From: Neiella marina
Lineage (GTDB): Bacteria > Pseudomonadota > Gammaproteobacteria > Enterobacterales > Neiellaceae
Direction of reading: 5' to 3'
Assembly: GCF_002165625.1 (NCBI RefSeq)
Contig: NZ_NGNS01000003.1
Span: 1-64,000 of the forward strand
Length of the DNA stretch: 64,000 nucleotides
The notes under the pieces are model-generated. The model was not told where the DNA came from. It did not search any database and saw only the letters and a program-made list of their open reading frames with translations. Below are positions 37,960 to 46,916 of this stretch, in pieces. Every line of letters starts with the position of its first letter. Within the stretch, counting starts at the first letter, position 1. The position numbers and the translations under genes are program-made.

Positions 37960-38481
37960 TTATTCAACCGGGCTGACGTGCGGAGCAAAGTTACAAGGAC
38001 GATGACGACTGTCTAATTGCTCTTGTAAAATTCCGGTCCAAGCTGTTTTGCAAGCGTTTGTCGAACCAGGCATACAGAAAATAGCGGTGCCGTTTGCAAA
38101 GCCAGCAAAGGCGCGAGACTGAACAGTTGAGGTGCCAATTTCACCATATGAAATGTGGCGAAACAGCTCGCCAAACCCTTCAATCTGGCGATCAAACAAT
38201 GGCGCGAATGCCTCTGGAGTGGTATCGCGAGCGGTAAAGCCGGTGCCGCCAGTAGACAACACGACTTGGATTGATGGGTCGGCAATCCATTGTGATAACT
38301 GGGCACGGAGTTGATATTTGTCATCAATACAAATGGCCTTGGCTACAACGTTGTGACCACTGGCTTTTGCTTGCTCAACCAGATAATTGCCAGATGTGTC
38401 AGTGGATTCATCGCGAGTATCAGAGACTGTTAAAACTGCGATTTGAAGGGGTGTTAGGGTATCACTAGCAAGATGTGCCAT
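37960..38481 (-). CDS. moaB: Molybdenum cofactor biosynthesis protein MoaB
   Basis: A 173-residue MoaB/MogA-fold protein. Motifs: [31 protein letters not shown], and the C-terminal [14 protein letters not shown]. MogA-type enzymes adenylate molybdopterin; MoaB in E. coli is a paralogue of uncertain activity, while in many bacteria without MogA it does this step. It follows mobA after 18 bases and immediately precedes moaC. Confidence 0.94.
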   Translation of the reverse strand: MAHLASDTLTPLQIAVLTVSDTRDESTDTSGNYLVEQAKASGHNVVAKAICIDDKYQLRAQLSQWIADPSIQVVLSTGGTGFTARDTTPEAFAPLFDRQIEGFGELFRHISYGEIGTSTVQSRAFAGFANGTAIFCMPGSTNACKTAWTGILQEQLDSRHRPCNFAPHVSPVE

Positions 38482-38499
38482 GACTATTCCTTGTGTATT

Positions 38500-39048
38500 T
38501 TATAGGGTTTTATTGGCCAAAAACTGCTGCCATTGCTCGGGTGTATTAATGTTACCCAACACTGCCCCAGCGGGGTCAGCAACAGCTCGACATTGCTCGC
38601 TGGCAAGCCAGTGTCGAATTGACCAGTGTTTGTGATTATTACTTTTGAGGCAAGCTCTAATATTGGCTAAGCATTCATCGCCTGAAGCAATATAAAGCGG
38701 TAGTACTGACCTCGCAAAATGAGCACAAGTATGAGCCATTTCGCCATGTTGGATCAATTGCCGCAGCACGGCTTCATCCAACAGCGGCATGTCGACAGGC
38801 ACAACCAGCCAACGGGCATTCGGCTTAGCACTCAATACCGCTTCAATGCCGGCCAACGGCCCCTGCTCGATGAATTGATCTGCAACGTCAACACCACTGA
38901 CGACGACGTTATCTATGCCAGCTGAGTGCAGCAACTGCGTCATATACTGCTGTAACGTCATATCGGCGACCACTAAATCGCCCTTGGCAGTTCCCATACG
39001 CGACGACTTGCCACCATTTAAGATCAGACCATAAAGAGGAAACTGCAC
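38500..39048 (-). CDS. mobA: Molybdenum cofactor guanylyltransferase MobA
   Basis: A 182-residue nucleotidyltransferase that adds GMP to molybdopterin for DMSO-reductase-type enzymes. The N-terminal GTP motif LILNGGKSSRMGTAKGDL and VVPVDMPLLDEA (metal-binding Asp) are present. It heads the operon mobA-moaB-moaC-moaD-moaE. Presence of MobA implies bis-MGD enzymes such as nitrate, formate or TMAO enzymes elsewhere in the genome. Confidence 0.93.
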   Translation of the reverse strand: MQFPLYGLILNGGKSSRMGTAKGDLVVADMTLQQYMTQLLHSAGIDNVVVSGVDVADQFIEQGPLAGIEAVLSAKPNARWLVVPVDMPLLDEAVLRQLIQHGEMAHTCAHFARSVLPLYIASGDECLANIRACLKSNNHKHWSIRHWLASEQCRAVADPAGAVLGNINTPEQWQQFLANKTL

Positions 39049-39084
39049 AACAACCTCGTTAGCTTCATGATGTGTTCCAGATTA

Positions 39085-40185
39085 TTAGTAATCAATGCCA
39101 ATGCCAACCACCATGCGATAATCGTCTTTCTCAGGGATCACACCATCTTCATCGGCTCGAGGGTTGTCAGTGCGGTCCCAAACGACCGATACGTCGAGAT
39201 CGATATACTTGGTAATCTCAGCAGAGATAGTAGACACCAGGTGGTGGGTGTAGCGACCAGAGGCTTCATTGACAATCATCATCTGCATACTGGTTTTCCA
39301 GTCAAGCCAATGAGTGAGCTCGGTATCGTAGACCGATGATGCGGTTAGTGCAGGAGTGCGTTCATCGCCGTCTTGCCCTACTTCGACAGATTCAAACCGA
39401 GTTACTTGATAGCCTAAAGTGGTGGACACGTCCCACTCGGTACTATCGTCCTCGATGAGCCGATAACCAAAGCCACTACCAGCAGTAGTTCGGCGCTCAA
39501 TGTTTTGAAATTTGTCAATAAACAGTTCGCCTTGAAAGGTACGCCAAAAAAACTTACGACTAACAAAACGGTCGTATACGCCCTTTAAGCGATGATTGTT
39601 TGCGGTCTGAGAGTCGTCCTTTACCGAGATATAGCCTAGGTAATCAATTGTCGCTCTGGTATTCGCTGTCCGACGCTGCACATCCGCACTGGCATTAAAT
39701 TCACTTTCGTCATTGTTACCTTGTCTAACGGAGTAGCCCAACGATACCTTTGCCGACCATTGAGAAAAAGCTCGTTCTTCGCGCGGCGCAATCGAAACAA
39801 TGTCGTAGGCATCAAAAATCTGCTGCTGTTGCGCTGTTGCAATCACTACCTTGTCACCAATTCGATCCAGTTGACCAATGATCTTGCCACCGGATTCGGT
39901 GAAAATACCAAACTCACCGCTAGCATGAATGGTGACAATGTCGCTCCAGTCAATGGTCAGTAAGCCAAGCTTGTCACTATCAAACTTGACGCTGTCTTGG
40001 TACATAGAGATGACATCACCTTTGACCCATTCTCCGGACACCAGTTGAATCCAAGTAGCTTCAACACTTTTGGGTGGCGGTGGCGTCCAGTTATTTGCGC
40101 AAACAGGACCAGCTGAGGCCACAAATCCGATTGTGGCAAGCATTATCCATAGCCGGCGGCGGCCGATTTGCTTTGAGAACTTCAT
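39085..40185 (-). CDS. DUF481 outer-membrane protein
   Basis: A 366-residue exported protein. Signal peptide about 1-30 (ending GPVCA). Residues about 45-130 form small beta repeats (GDVISMYQDSVKFDSDKLGLLTIDW) seen in many marine bacteria before the DUF481 domain. From about 140 the beta-rich segment with alternating Gly/Asn/aromatic residues and a C-terminal VGIGIDY fits a membrane beta-barrel of the DUF481 (YdiY) family. Function is unknown; it may be a salt-induced outer-membrane protein as in YdiY relatives. It is monocistronic, 36 bases from the mobA start, on the same strand. Confidence 0.82.
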   Translation of the reverse strand: MKFSKQIGRRRLWIMLATIGFVASAGPVCANNWTPPPPKSVEATWIQLVSGEWVKGDVISMYQDSVKFDSDKLGLLTIDWSDIVTIHASGEFGIFTESGGKIIGQLDRIGDKVVIATAQQQQIFDAYDIVSIAPREERAFSQWSAKVSLGYSVRQGNNDESEFNASADVQRRTANTRATIDYLGYISVKDDSQTANNHRLKGVYDRFVSRKFFWRTFQGELFIDKFQNIERRTTAGSGFGYRLIEDDSTEWDVSTTLGYQVTRFESVEVGQDGDERTPALTASSVYDTELTHWLDWKTSMQMMIVNEASGRYTHHLVSTISAEITKYIDLDVSVVWDRTDNPRADEDGVIPEKDDYRMVVGIGIDY

Positions 40186-40526
40186 CCAGTAAGCCGTTAC
40201 TTATTTAATAATCAAGCTGATGCAATGACATTGTCATGCCATAAACATTATATGAAACTACTTATTTTACCGAGTAAAATATGATCTGTAACAGCGGTGA
40301 GCTGCGGAGACCACACAAACCAAAAATCAACCACTAACAGAGCAATATCAGAAGCTTACCAGAGCAATTAAAAAAATTAATGAAAAAAATGTGAGCAAAC
40401 TCACTCGTTTCTGCTAACTTACGAGGGGTCGCAATGAACGTTTGCCGCTGTTTATCGGTTGACGGTCCCCTTGCAACTTGATGACGCACTCAGCGCACAA
40501 TGCACTCTAAGACATGGAGATGACTC
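40186..40526. other. Intergenic gap between divergent DUF481 and PilZ genes
   Basis: About 341 bases with stops in all frames. Contains the palindrome ATGACA-x-TGTCAT (near 40224-40236) and A/T-rich runs near 40370 that may be promoter-associated. No RNA gene recognised. Confidence 0.4.
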
Positions 40527-40910
40527 ATGGAGTCTTTAGGAGTTTTGGATTCGGAATCTCGAGGCTGCCCGAGAGTTTCCCTCGCTCAAGGAATTGTCCA
40601 AGCCCGCCTACCGATGCCAAATAATTGGAATTGGTTCACTAACGTCAGTACTGTCGACGTAATCAATGTTTCTCAGACCGGCTTAGGAGTCGCCTGCCGA
40701 CTGCCTTTAACTGGCTGTATCGACCTGTTATTTAAGCTAAAAAACGAATCAAGCTTGAAACTAAAATGTATCGTAAAACATCAGCAAGTGACGTTAGATG
40801 GCGTTTATCTCGGCATTGAAATTATCGAAGGCAACACCTGCAATCCGTCATTGTTTGAACGTTGCGTGTCAAACGAATTGCACCCCGAACTACAGCTCGT
40901 CAGCCATTAA
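40527..40910 (+). CDS. PilZ-domain protein, putative cyclic di-GMP receptor
   Basis: A 127-residue single-domain protein. The PilZ ligand motifs are seen: RxxxR (R12-G-C-P-R16) near the N terminus and NxSxxG (NVSQTG) near residues 51-56, followed by the beta-barrel segment with GVYLGIEII. Both parts needed for cyclic di-GMP binding are present, so binding is likely. ATG 40527 with GGAG 9 bases before. It is followed by a hairpin and stands alone. Its target is unknown. Confidence 0.8.
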   Translation: MESLGVLDSESRGCPRVSLAQGIVQARLPMPNNWNWFTNVSTVDVINVSQTGLGVACRLPLTGCIDLLFKLKNESSLKLKCIVKHQQVTLDGVYLGIEIIEGNTCNPSLFERCVSNELHPELQLVSH

Positions 40911-40924
40911 TCATTCGTTTCTTT

Positions 40925-40948
40925 AGGCCATCTTCCATTGGAAGGCCT
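40925..40948 (+). terminator. Terminator-like hairpin after the PilZ gene
   Basis: AGGCC (40925-40929) pairs with GGCCT (40944-40948), with inner TTCC/GGAA pairing possible, then ATTTCTT. It is 15 bases after the PilZ stop. Confidence 0.5.
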
Positions 40949-40963
40949 ATTTCTTACACGCTA

Positions 40964-41013
40964 ATGAAAACGTTTACCAAGGCACCTTGATCTTTCAATG
41001 AAAACGTTTTCCT
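40964..41013. promoter_or_regulatory. Two LacI-type operators in tandem, no obvious gene served
   Basis: Two copies of ATGAAAACGTT start at 40964 and 40998. The second lies in a perfect 12-bp palindrome GAAAACGTTTTC (41000-41011); the first is a weaker palindrome (TGAAAACGTTTACC). Centres are 34 bp apart, about three helical turns. They lie in the 163-base gap between the 3' ends of the PilZ gene and the GPH transporter, where no promoter is expected. Discussed as a finding. Confidence 0.55.
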
Positions 41014-41049
41014 TACTTACTAGTCAATGGTCGTTAACAGGTATGTGGG

Positions 41050-41066
41050 AAGGCACTAGGTGCCTT
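41050..41066. terminator. Short hairpin at the 3' end of the xylan operon
   Basis: AAGGCAC (41050-41056), loop TAG, GTGCCTT (41060-41066), 8 bases beyond the transporter stop on the minus strand. No T-run, so weak. Confidence 0.4.
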
Positions 41067-41073
41067 TGCCCAA

Positions 41074-42441
41074 TCAAGCAGCTAAACGACGCTGGCGCAA
41101 TTCATCCTCAACTTGCTCCATCGTTGCTTCACTAAAAGGATAGAAAATGATCATTAGGCCAGAGAGCAAGGCAAAGGATGCCGGAATGACACTAACAAGC
41201 ATGACGATGGTTTCGAGTGCTTGCTGGTTTTGAGGCTGATTCGCGACATAGCCTGACAACCCAAGTAAGTACCCTGCTAGCGCACCACCAACAACCAAAC
41301 CGGCTTTAACGCCAATCAGCATGGTTGAGTAAATTAATGCCATGACCTTTCGACCAGTTTTCCACTCGGTGTAATCGGCTAAATCCGCATACAGCACATA
41401 CAACAGCACAGGAATCGGGCCAGCGACAAAGGACGCACAGCAGTTAAATACCAGCATCAAGCCATAGGCATCAGGCGGCAATAGATAAAACGCAAAGAGC
41501 ATGACGCTAGTACAGCATGTCAAGGTCACCAGTAAATGTTTCTTGGCAAACTTTTTGACCAGGAAATTAGCCAACAAGATACCCAGCAGAAATGAGACGC
41601 TGCCAACACTAAAAAACAATGCTGCTTTCGATTGGTCACCGACATAATAATCAAAGTAAAACAGCAAGGCGCCATTGCGAACCGCGACATGAATCAAATT
41701 GAATAATGCGGAGACAAAAAGCACGCCCCACCCTAGGTTGGTCAACAAGGCTTTTAGATCACCTTTAATATCAGAACTTGGCTGGCTCGAATCTAGCGTT
41801 TTGCCGTCATTGACTCGTTCTTTGGTGCTGATAAAAGTGAACGCATAAAGTAGCGTTGCCAAGATCATAAACAATGCAATCGTCGTTCGGTAGCCCGACG
41901 ACAAGTCCCCTTCAGCGCCACCAAAAGAATCAATCAAGTACAAGGTGATCGCGCCAGTTAATAGTTGCGCGCTGAACGCACCAAAAAACCTAAAACTCGA
42001 CAATTGGGTGCGTTGCGCTGCATCTGGGGTCATTACTCCCATCAGCGCCGAATAAGGAATTTGCACCACTGTATACAGCAACATTGCTAGCGAGTATGAA
42101 ATCCACGCATAGATAAGCTTACCGTCAGGGCCCAAATCCGGTGTAATGAACATGAGGTAACCACAAAGCCCTAAGGGTACCGAACCAAACAATATCCAAG
42201 GTCGATACTTGCCCCATTTGCTGCGAGTCCTGTCCGCCCAAATTCCAACCATAGGGTCGGTGACAATATCCAGTAATCGAGTAATGGCAAACATGGTGGC
42301 TGCAGCCGTCGCTGAGATGCCGAACACATCAACGTAGAACTTGAGTAAAAACAAATTCCATGTATGAAACAGCAGATTGGCGGCGAAATCGCCGCTGCCA
42401 TAGCCCAGCTTTTCTACTAACGATAGTTTTTCGTTCTGCAT
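41074..42441 (-). CDS. GPH-family xylooligosaccharide/xyloside transporter
   Basis: A 455-residue, 12-helix inner-membrane symporter. Signature loop DIVTDPMVGIWADRTRSKWGKYRPW after helix 2 and PYSALMGVM after helix 4 mark the GPH family. Its place after a GH43 beta-xylosidase makes xylobiose or xylooligosaccharides (as with XynT/XylP) the likely cargo. ATG 42441 follows GAGAAG and is preferred to the TTG at 42459. Last gene of the six-gene operon. Family and motif layout match the transporter at 13893. Confidence 0.88.
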   Translation of the reverse strand: MQNEKLSLVEKLGYGSGDFAANLLFHTWNLFLLKFYVDVFGISATAAATMFAITRLLDIVTDPMVGIWADRTRSKWGKYRPWILFGSVPLGLCGYLMFITPDLGPDGKLIYAWISYSLAMLLYTVVQIPYSALMGVMTPDAAQRTQLSSFRFFGAFSAQLLTGAITLYLIDSFGGAEGDLSSGYRTTIALFMILATLLYAFTFISTKERVNDGKTLDSSQPSSDIKGDLKALLTNLGWGVLFVSALFNLIHVAVRNGALLFYFDYYVGDQSKAALFFSVGSVSFLLGILLANFLVKKFAKKHLLVTLTCCTSVMLFAFYLLPPDAYGLMLVFNCCASFVAGPIPVLLYVLYADLADYTEWKTGRKVMALIYSTMLIGVKAGLVVGGALAGYLLGLSGYVANQPQNQQALETIVMLVSVIPASFALLSGLMIIFYPFSEATMEQVEDELRQRRLAA

Positions 42442-42486
42442 GTTACTTCTCGCAGTCAATGATTAAGACAACCACCGGCCATTCGG

Positions 42487-44100
42487 TTAACGGTGAGATA
42501 ATTCCTTGTATTCAAACCAATCGAAGTCAGCATGAACGCCCTGGCCTGATAAATCCTGACATGCCATACCAACAAAGGCGCCAGTGAACGCAGCATGAAA
42601 ACGCTCCTTGAAGTTAGCGGCATGCTCATCAGAGAGAATACTGCCATCTAGCACGGGGCCAATTTTGTGCCATTGATGTTCATTGATACCGTAATAAAAC
42701 TGCAAATCTGCGCCGTTGAAGTCCGCTTTCAAATAAACGCGCTCGGCACCGGTAATATCAACAGGCTCGGTCAATGGATAGTCGTAATGCACCCGATCGG
42801 CGCTGATGATTGAGAGAAATTTTTTGTTGGCGTCACCGCCAAAATCATCACCGTGAATGTGCAGATAATGGAAGTAATAGGTGTTGTAGTAACACACCAA
42901 TCCCGCCATTTGCTGAAAGTTGCTAGGGGCAAATTCTACACACGTGGCAGTTTCTGTGTGATGCTCCTGCACGCGGCGCGCCACTAAGCTTTGGTTAAAA
43001 CAAGACGCCAATGACTCACGACCGTATAAACGCAAGTAACCTGGCCGGTCGCTTTGATTGACCCAAACTGGCGACATTGGCACTCGCGGTGATTGAAAGT
43101 GCAAATCTATCTGTTCACCATCAAAATCCTGCCGCTCAGGTGGCGGTGGAAATGGATGTTCCAGTAAACGCGGCGCTTCAACTTCTGGGCGAGGCTGACA
43201 ACCGCCACAACCCAAATACAGCCAGTCATCATCACGCCACTCAACTCGTTCTATGGCAGTTTCGCGCCCAGTAATACAGCGACCCCGTTCGGTCAATGGA
43301 CGACCGGTGAGAAACACCGCGTACCACTCTCCATTTTGAGTTTCTACTAGATCGCCATGTCCGGTGCGCTGCAAATAAGCACTCGGATCTTCTAATGCAG
43401 AGACAATCGGATTATGTGGGTGCACTTCATACGGGCCAGTGATCGACTTCGCGCGAGCCAACGTCATGGCATGTTCATAACCCGTGCCGCCTTCGGCGGT
43501 GAGCAAATAGTAATAGCCGTTACGCTTATAGAGGTGCGGTCCCTCGGTACGCCCCCGCTCTGTGCCTTCAAAGATGTAGTGAATATCACCAACTAATTTC
43601 TTTTGTCGCTTACTGTATTGCTGTAATACGATGCCACCAAAGAACTTGTCGTTTCGGTGATCGACCACCATATTGACCATCCAAGTTTTGCCATCATCAT
43701 CATGGAAAAACGATGAGTCAAAACCACTGGAATTGAGATAAATTGGCTCCGACCAAGGCCCCTCAATGTCGGTCGCGGTAACGACATAATTGGGGGTATC
43801 TTTCCACGGGCCATCAAAACGTTTGACGTTGGTGTACAACAAATAGAACACGCCATCATGATGCGATAAGCATGGCGCCCAAACGCCGCATGAATCGGGT
43901 ATTCCAGCCATATCTAATTGCGAAACACGATCAAGTGGGCGGCCGATCAAGCGCCAATTTTTGAGATCTTTTGAATGATGCAGTTGGTAGCCAGGAAACC
44001 ACTCAAATGTCGAAGTAACAATATAGTAGTCGTCTCCAACACGAAGAATACTAGGGTCAGGGTTAAAGCCACGAATAATTGGATTAGTTATTGTTGTCAT
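42487..44100 (-). CDS. GH43 beta-xylosidase (XynB type)
   Basis: A 537-residue cytoplasmic enzyme, no signal peptide. The five-bladed propeller has the three catalytic residues expected for GH43: Asp15 (FNPDPSI), Asp128 (GFDSSFF) and Glu186 (RTEGPHLY). The C-terminal ~200 residues form the second beta-sandwich domain seen in GH43 subfamily 11 xylosidases (SXA, XynB3). It releases xylose from xylobiose and short oligomers; some members also cut arabinofuranosides. In the operon between the semialdehyde dehydrogenase and the transporter genes. Confidence 0.92.
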   Translation of the reverse strand: MTTITNPIIRGFNPDPSILRVGDDYYIVTSTFEWFPGYQLHHSKDLKNWRLIGRPLDRVSQLDMAGIPDSCGVWAPCLSHHDGVFYLLYTNVKRFDGPWKDTPNYVVTATDIEGPWSEPIYLNSSGFDSSFFHDDDGKTWMVNMVVDHRNDKFFGGIVLQQYSKRQKKLVGDIHYIFEGTERGRTEGPHLYKRNGYYYLLTAEGGTGYEHAMTLARAKSITGPYEVHPHNPIVSALEDPSAYLQRTGHGDLVETQNGEWYAVFLTGRPLTERGRCITGRETAIERVEWRDDDWLYLGCGGCQPRPEVEAPRLLEHPFPPPPERQDFDGEQIDLHFQSPRVPMSPVWVNQSDRPGYLRLYGRESLASCFNQSLVARRVQEHHTETATCVEFAPSNFQQMAGLVCYYNTYYFHYLHIHGDDFGGDANKKFLSIISADRVHYDYPLTEPVDITGAERVYLKADFNGADLQFYYGINEHQWHKIGPVLDGSILSDEHAANFKERFHAAFTGAFVGMACQDLSGQGVHADFDWFEYKELSHR

Positions 44101-44129
44101 GGGTTTTGCTCACGTTCTCAGGTGTTACG

Positions 44130-45710
44130 TCAATCGATTGCTGCGGTTGTTAGCTCATTATTCAATCGGCGATTAATTGCCAGTGGATTGGAATTCTTCA
44201 ACGCAGCGGGCAGCAACTCGTCAGGTGCGTCTTGGAAGCTGACAAAGCGAGCGAACCTTGTGATCGCATCGGCGCCAACACTAGTTGTTGATGGTGCCGA
44301 TGACGCCGGATACGGGCCACCATGTTGCTGCGAAGGACAGACTTCGACACCAGTCGGAAAGCCATTGCTAATCACTCGACCAACGCGTTGGCTCAACGCC
44401 TCGAATAGCCGTTTTGCAATGCTGCTCTCGTCAGGTTGATGGTGAATGGTTGCAGTTAAATTACCGTGGCATGCATCAGCCACCAGATACATTTGTTCCA
44501 ACGAGGAGCACTCTACGACTAGCGTTGAAGGACCAAAAACTTCTTGTTGCAATGTATCATCGGCTAGAAATGCCTCCGCGCTGGTGACCAATAGCTGGCT
44601 TTGAGGCGTCATTGCGGATTGATTCGGTTGGTAAACTGTCAGCAACTCAACCGCCGGTTTTGCTGCCAGCTGCTTCATGCCTGTCTGGAACGCTTCAGCG
44701 ATTTGTTGATTAAGCAGTTGGCCCGCCGGCATTTGTTCGAACGCCGCGAGTAATTGATCAATAAACTGTGGCTCCCGCAACACAACAGCAATTCCTGGAG
44801 AGGTACAGAACTGACCACAGCCCAAAGCAACCGATTGAGCAAATTGTATGGCAATTTGTTCTCCGCGCCGGGCAATTGCACCAGGCGTTATAAATACCGG
44901 ATTGACACTGCCCATTTCGGCAAACACCGGAATCGGCCGCGACCGAGCTGCGGCTAAATTCATTAACGCTCGCCCCCCGCGCAATGAGCCGGTAAAGCCA
45001 ACTGCCTCAATCGCTGGATGAGTGACCAAAACTCGTCCCAACTCATGCGTGACGCCTTGCAGCATTGAGAACACGCCGTTGGGCAACTTGCATTGTTTGA
45101 TCGCACGATCAATTGCCACCGCAAACAGCTCATTGGTTGCCGGGTGACTCGGGTGACCTTTGACGATCACGGGATTACCGGCTGCCAGTGCCGAAGCGGT
45201 ATCGCCACCAAGCGTGCCAAAAGCAAATGGAAAGTTTGAAGCGCCAAACACGGCTACTGGGCCTATCGGTCGTAACATCCGCCGCAAATCGGGTTTTGGC
45301 AAAGGTTGGCGCTCGGCATCCGCAGTATCGATTGAGGCTTGCACCCACTCGCCAGTTGCAACAATGGCGGCAAATGCGCGCAGCTGGCCACATGTGCGGC
45401 CACGCTCTCCGGTTAGGCGGGCTAAACCTAGGCCAGTTTCTGCATCTGCAACTTCAAGTAGTTGATCCCCCAGCGCTTCAATTTGATCTGCGATCGTGGA
45501 TAGAAAGTTGGCGATGTGATCATTACTCAATTGACTGTATTGGTGGTAGGCGTACTGAGCGCTCTCGAGCGCTTCGGCAACATTCATCTCAGTACAGCTT
45601 TGATACATCGCCATGGTTTGCTGCGCCACCGGATCCATACCATAGAAGCTGGTTCCCAAAGGCAGCAGCCATTGTCCCGCGATATATGACTGTTGGGTAA
45701 GTTGAATCAT
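44130..45710 (-). CDS. Alpha-ketoglutaric semialdehyde (2,5-dioxovalerate) dehydrogenase
   Basis: A 526-residue NAD(P)+ aldehyde dehydrogenase. Catalytic Cys302 is in CGQFCTSPG, the general base Glu in FAEMGSVNP, and the NAD motif FTGSLRGGR. KGSADH enzymes of this type have this FAEMGSVNP stretch. It should oxidise alpha-ketoglutarate semialdehyde to 2-oxoglutarate, the last step of non-phosphorylative pentose breakdown. The frame opens at 45767 but ATG 45710 overlaps the stop of the preceding gene (ATGA), which fixes the start. The exact substrate rests on the operon context. Confidence 0.85.
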   Translation of the reverse strand: MIQLTQQSYIAGQWLLPLGTSFYGMDPVAQQTMAMYQSCTEMNVAEALESAQYAYHQYSQLSNDHIANFLSTIADQIEALGDQLLEVADAETGLGLARLTGERGRTCGQLRAFAAIVATGEWVQASIDTADAERQPLPKPDLRRMLRPIGPVAVFGASNFPFAFGTLGGDTASALAAGNPVIVKGHPSHPATNELFAVAIDRAIKQCKLPNGVFSMLQGVTHELGRVLVTHPAIEAVGFTGSLRGGRALMNLAAARSRPIPVFAEMGSVNPVFITPGAIARRGEQIAIQFAQSVALGCGQFCTSPGIAVVLREPQFIDQLLAAFEQMPAGQLLNQQIAEAFQTGMKQLAAKPAVELLTVYQPNQSAMTPQSQLLVTSAEAFLADDTLQQEVFGPSTLVVECSSLEQMYLVADACHGNLTATIHHQPDESSIAKRLFEALSQRVGRVISNGFPTGVEVCPSQQHGGPYPASSAPSTTSVGADAITRFARFVSFQDAPDELLPAALKNSNPLAINRRLNNELTTAAID

Positions 45711-46894
45711 GACAGCAATCCTCGTTGCGCTAGATTTTCCATTAATGCACTGATACCGAACGTCCAAGGCGGTGCTTGGTTAGACCAAGTGACAGTGTTT
45801 TCCAACGCCCCTAACTTTGGGGATGCAATGCGGACTGTATCGCCCTGCTTATGGGTAAAACCGTTGCCTTCGCCATCACGATCTTGAGTGGGCGCAAATA
45901 AGGTGCCGGTAAACAAAGCAAAACCGTCTGGATATTGATGATTTTCCGAGTAAGTTTGGGCAACCAAATCCAACACATCACGGCTTATTTTGCTCATGTC
46001 GCTACCGTCTTTCAGTGTGTATCGATCTGACTCGCCGGTAATGGTCAGATCAACAGCCGCGCATCGAACATCGTCGATACTAAAAGAGCTATCAAATAGG
46101 CGAATAAACGGCCCCATCGCGCAAGACGCATTATTGTCTTTCGCTTTGCCCAACAGCAAAGCACTGCGCCCTTCGACATCACGTAAGTTCACATCATTTC
46201 CCAATGTCGCCCCCACCACTTGACCGCTACCATTGACCGCTAGCACCACCTCAGGCTCGGGGTTATTCCAACTTGAAATCGGGTTCAAACCAACAGCAGC
46301 ACCAGTACCCACTGATGACATTGGCTGTGATTTAGTGAAAACCTCGGCATAGGGGCCAATACCAACTTCAAGATATTGCGACCATAATCCTTCGGTTTGC
46401 AGAATTTGTTTTAAGGTCTGTGCTTGCGACGAACCTGGCACAATCGCGTTAATGTCATTGCCTATTCGATCAGCAATCTTTGCTCGCACAATTGCGGCTT
46501 TAGCGGCATCACCTTCCGCGCGTTCTTCAATCACTCTCTCAAGCATTGAGCAAATAAAGGTCACCCCGCAGGCCTTAATCGCCTGTAAATCGAAAGGCGA
46601 CAGGAAGTGTGGCAGTTCTAAATCCCCGTGATGGTTCATGGTGTTGGCCATGATGTCATCAAACTTGCCAATATTGACTAGGACATTGACCTGTAGATTG
46701 ACTAAATCGATGTCACTGTTTAACAGCTGAGCACAAGTCGGCGCTAACGGCGACAAGTCAAAAACACCTTGTTCAGTAATTAACACTGGCGCAGGACCAG
46801 CGATTGAACCAGTAGTCGATGCCGGTAGCCATGCTCGTCCAAGCAAGGTGCCAGCATAACCATCGACCGGTAGATAATTTGCTAATTGATTCAT
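45707..46894 (-). CDS. FAH-family 2-keto-3-deoxy-pentonate dehydratase (XylX-like)
   Basis: A 395-residue fumarylacetoacetase-fold protein. The C-terminal core has metal ligands in NPEPEVVLAVN (E..E) and GNDVNLRDVEG, typical of the FAH family. Length and N-terminal extension fit 2-keto-3-deoxyxylonate or -arabinonate dehydratases such as Caulobacter XylX, which forms alpha-ketoglutarate semialdehyde. It lies directly upstream of the matching dehydrogenase (4-base overlap). The frame opens at 46969, but ATG 46894 gives the family N terminus, 22 bases after the lactonase stop. Xylose rather than arabinose is inferred from the neighbouring GH43/GH10. Confidence 0.83.
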   Translation of the reverse strand: MNQLANYLPVDGYAGTLLGRAWLPASTTGSIAGPAPVLITEQGVFDLSPLAPTCAQLLNSDIDLVNLQVNVLVNIGKFDDIMANTMNHHGDLELPHFLSPFDLQAIKACGVTFICSMLERVIEERAEGDAAKAAIVRAKIADRIGNDINAIVPGSSQAQTLKQILQTEGLWSQYLEVGIGPYAEVFTKSQPMSSVGTGAAVGLNPISSWNNPEPEVVLAVNGSGQVVGATLGNDVNLRDVEGRSALLLGKAKDNNASCAMGPFIRLFDSSFSIDDVRCAAVDLTITGESDRYTLKDGSDMSKISRDVLDLVAQTYSENHQYPDGFALFTGTLFAPTQDRDGEGNGFTHKQGDTVRIASPKLGALENTVTWSNQAPPWTFGISALMENLAQRGLLS

Positions 46895-46916
46895 AATGAA
46901 ACCTGTGTGGGAGCTC

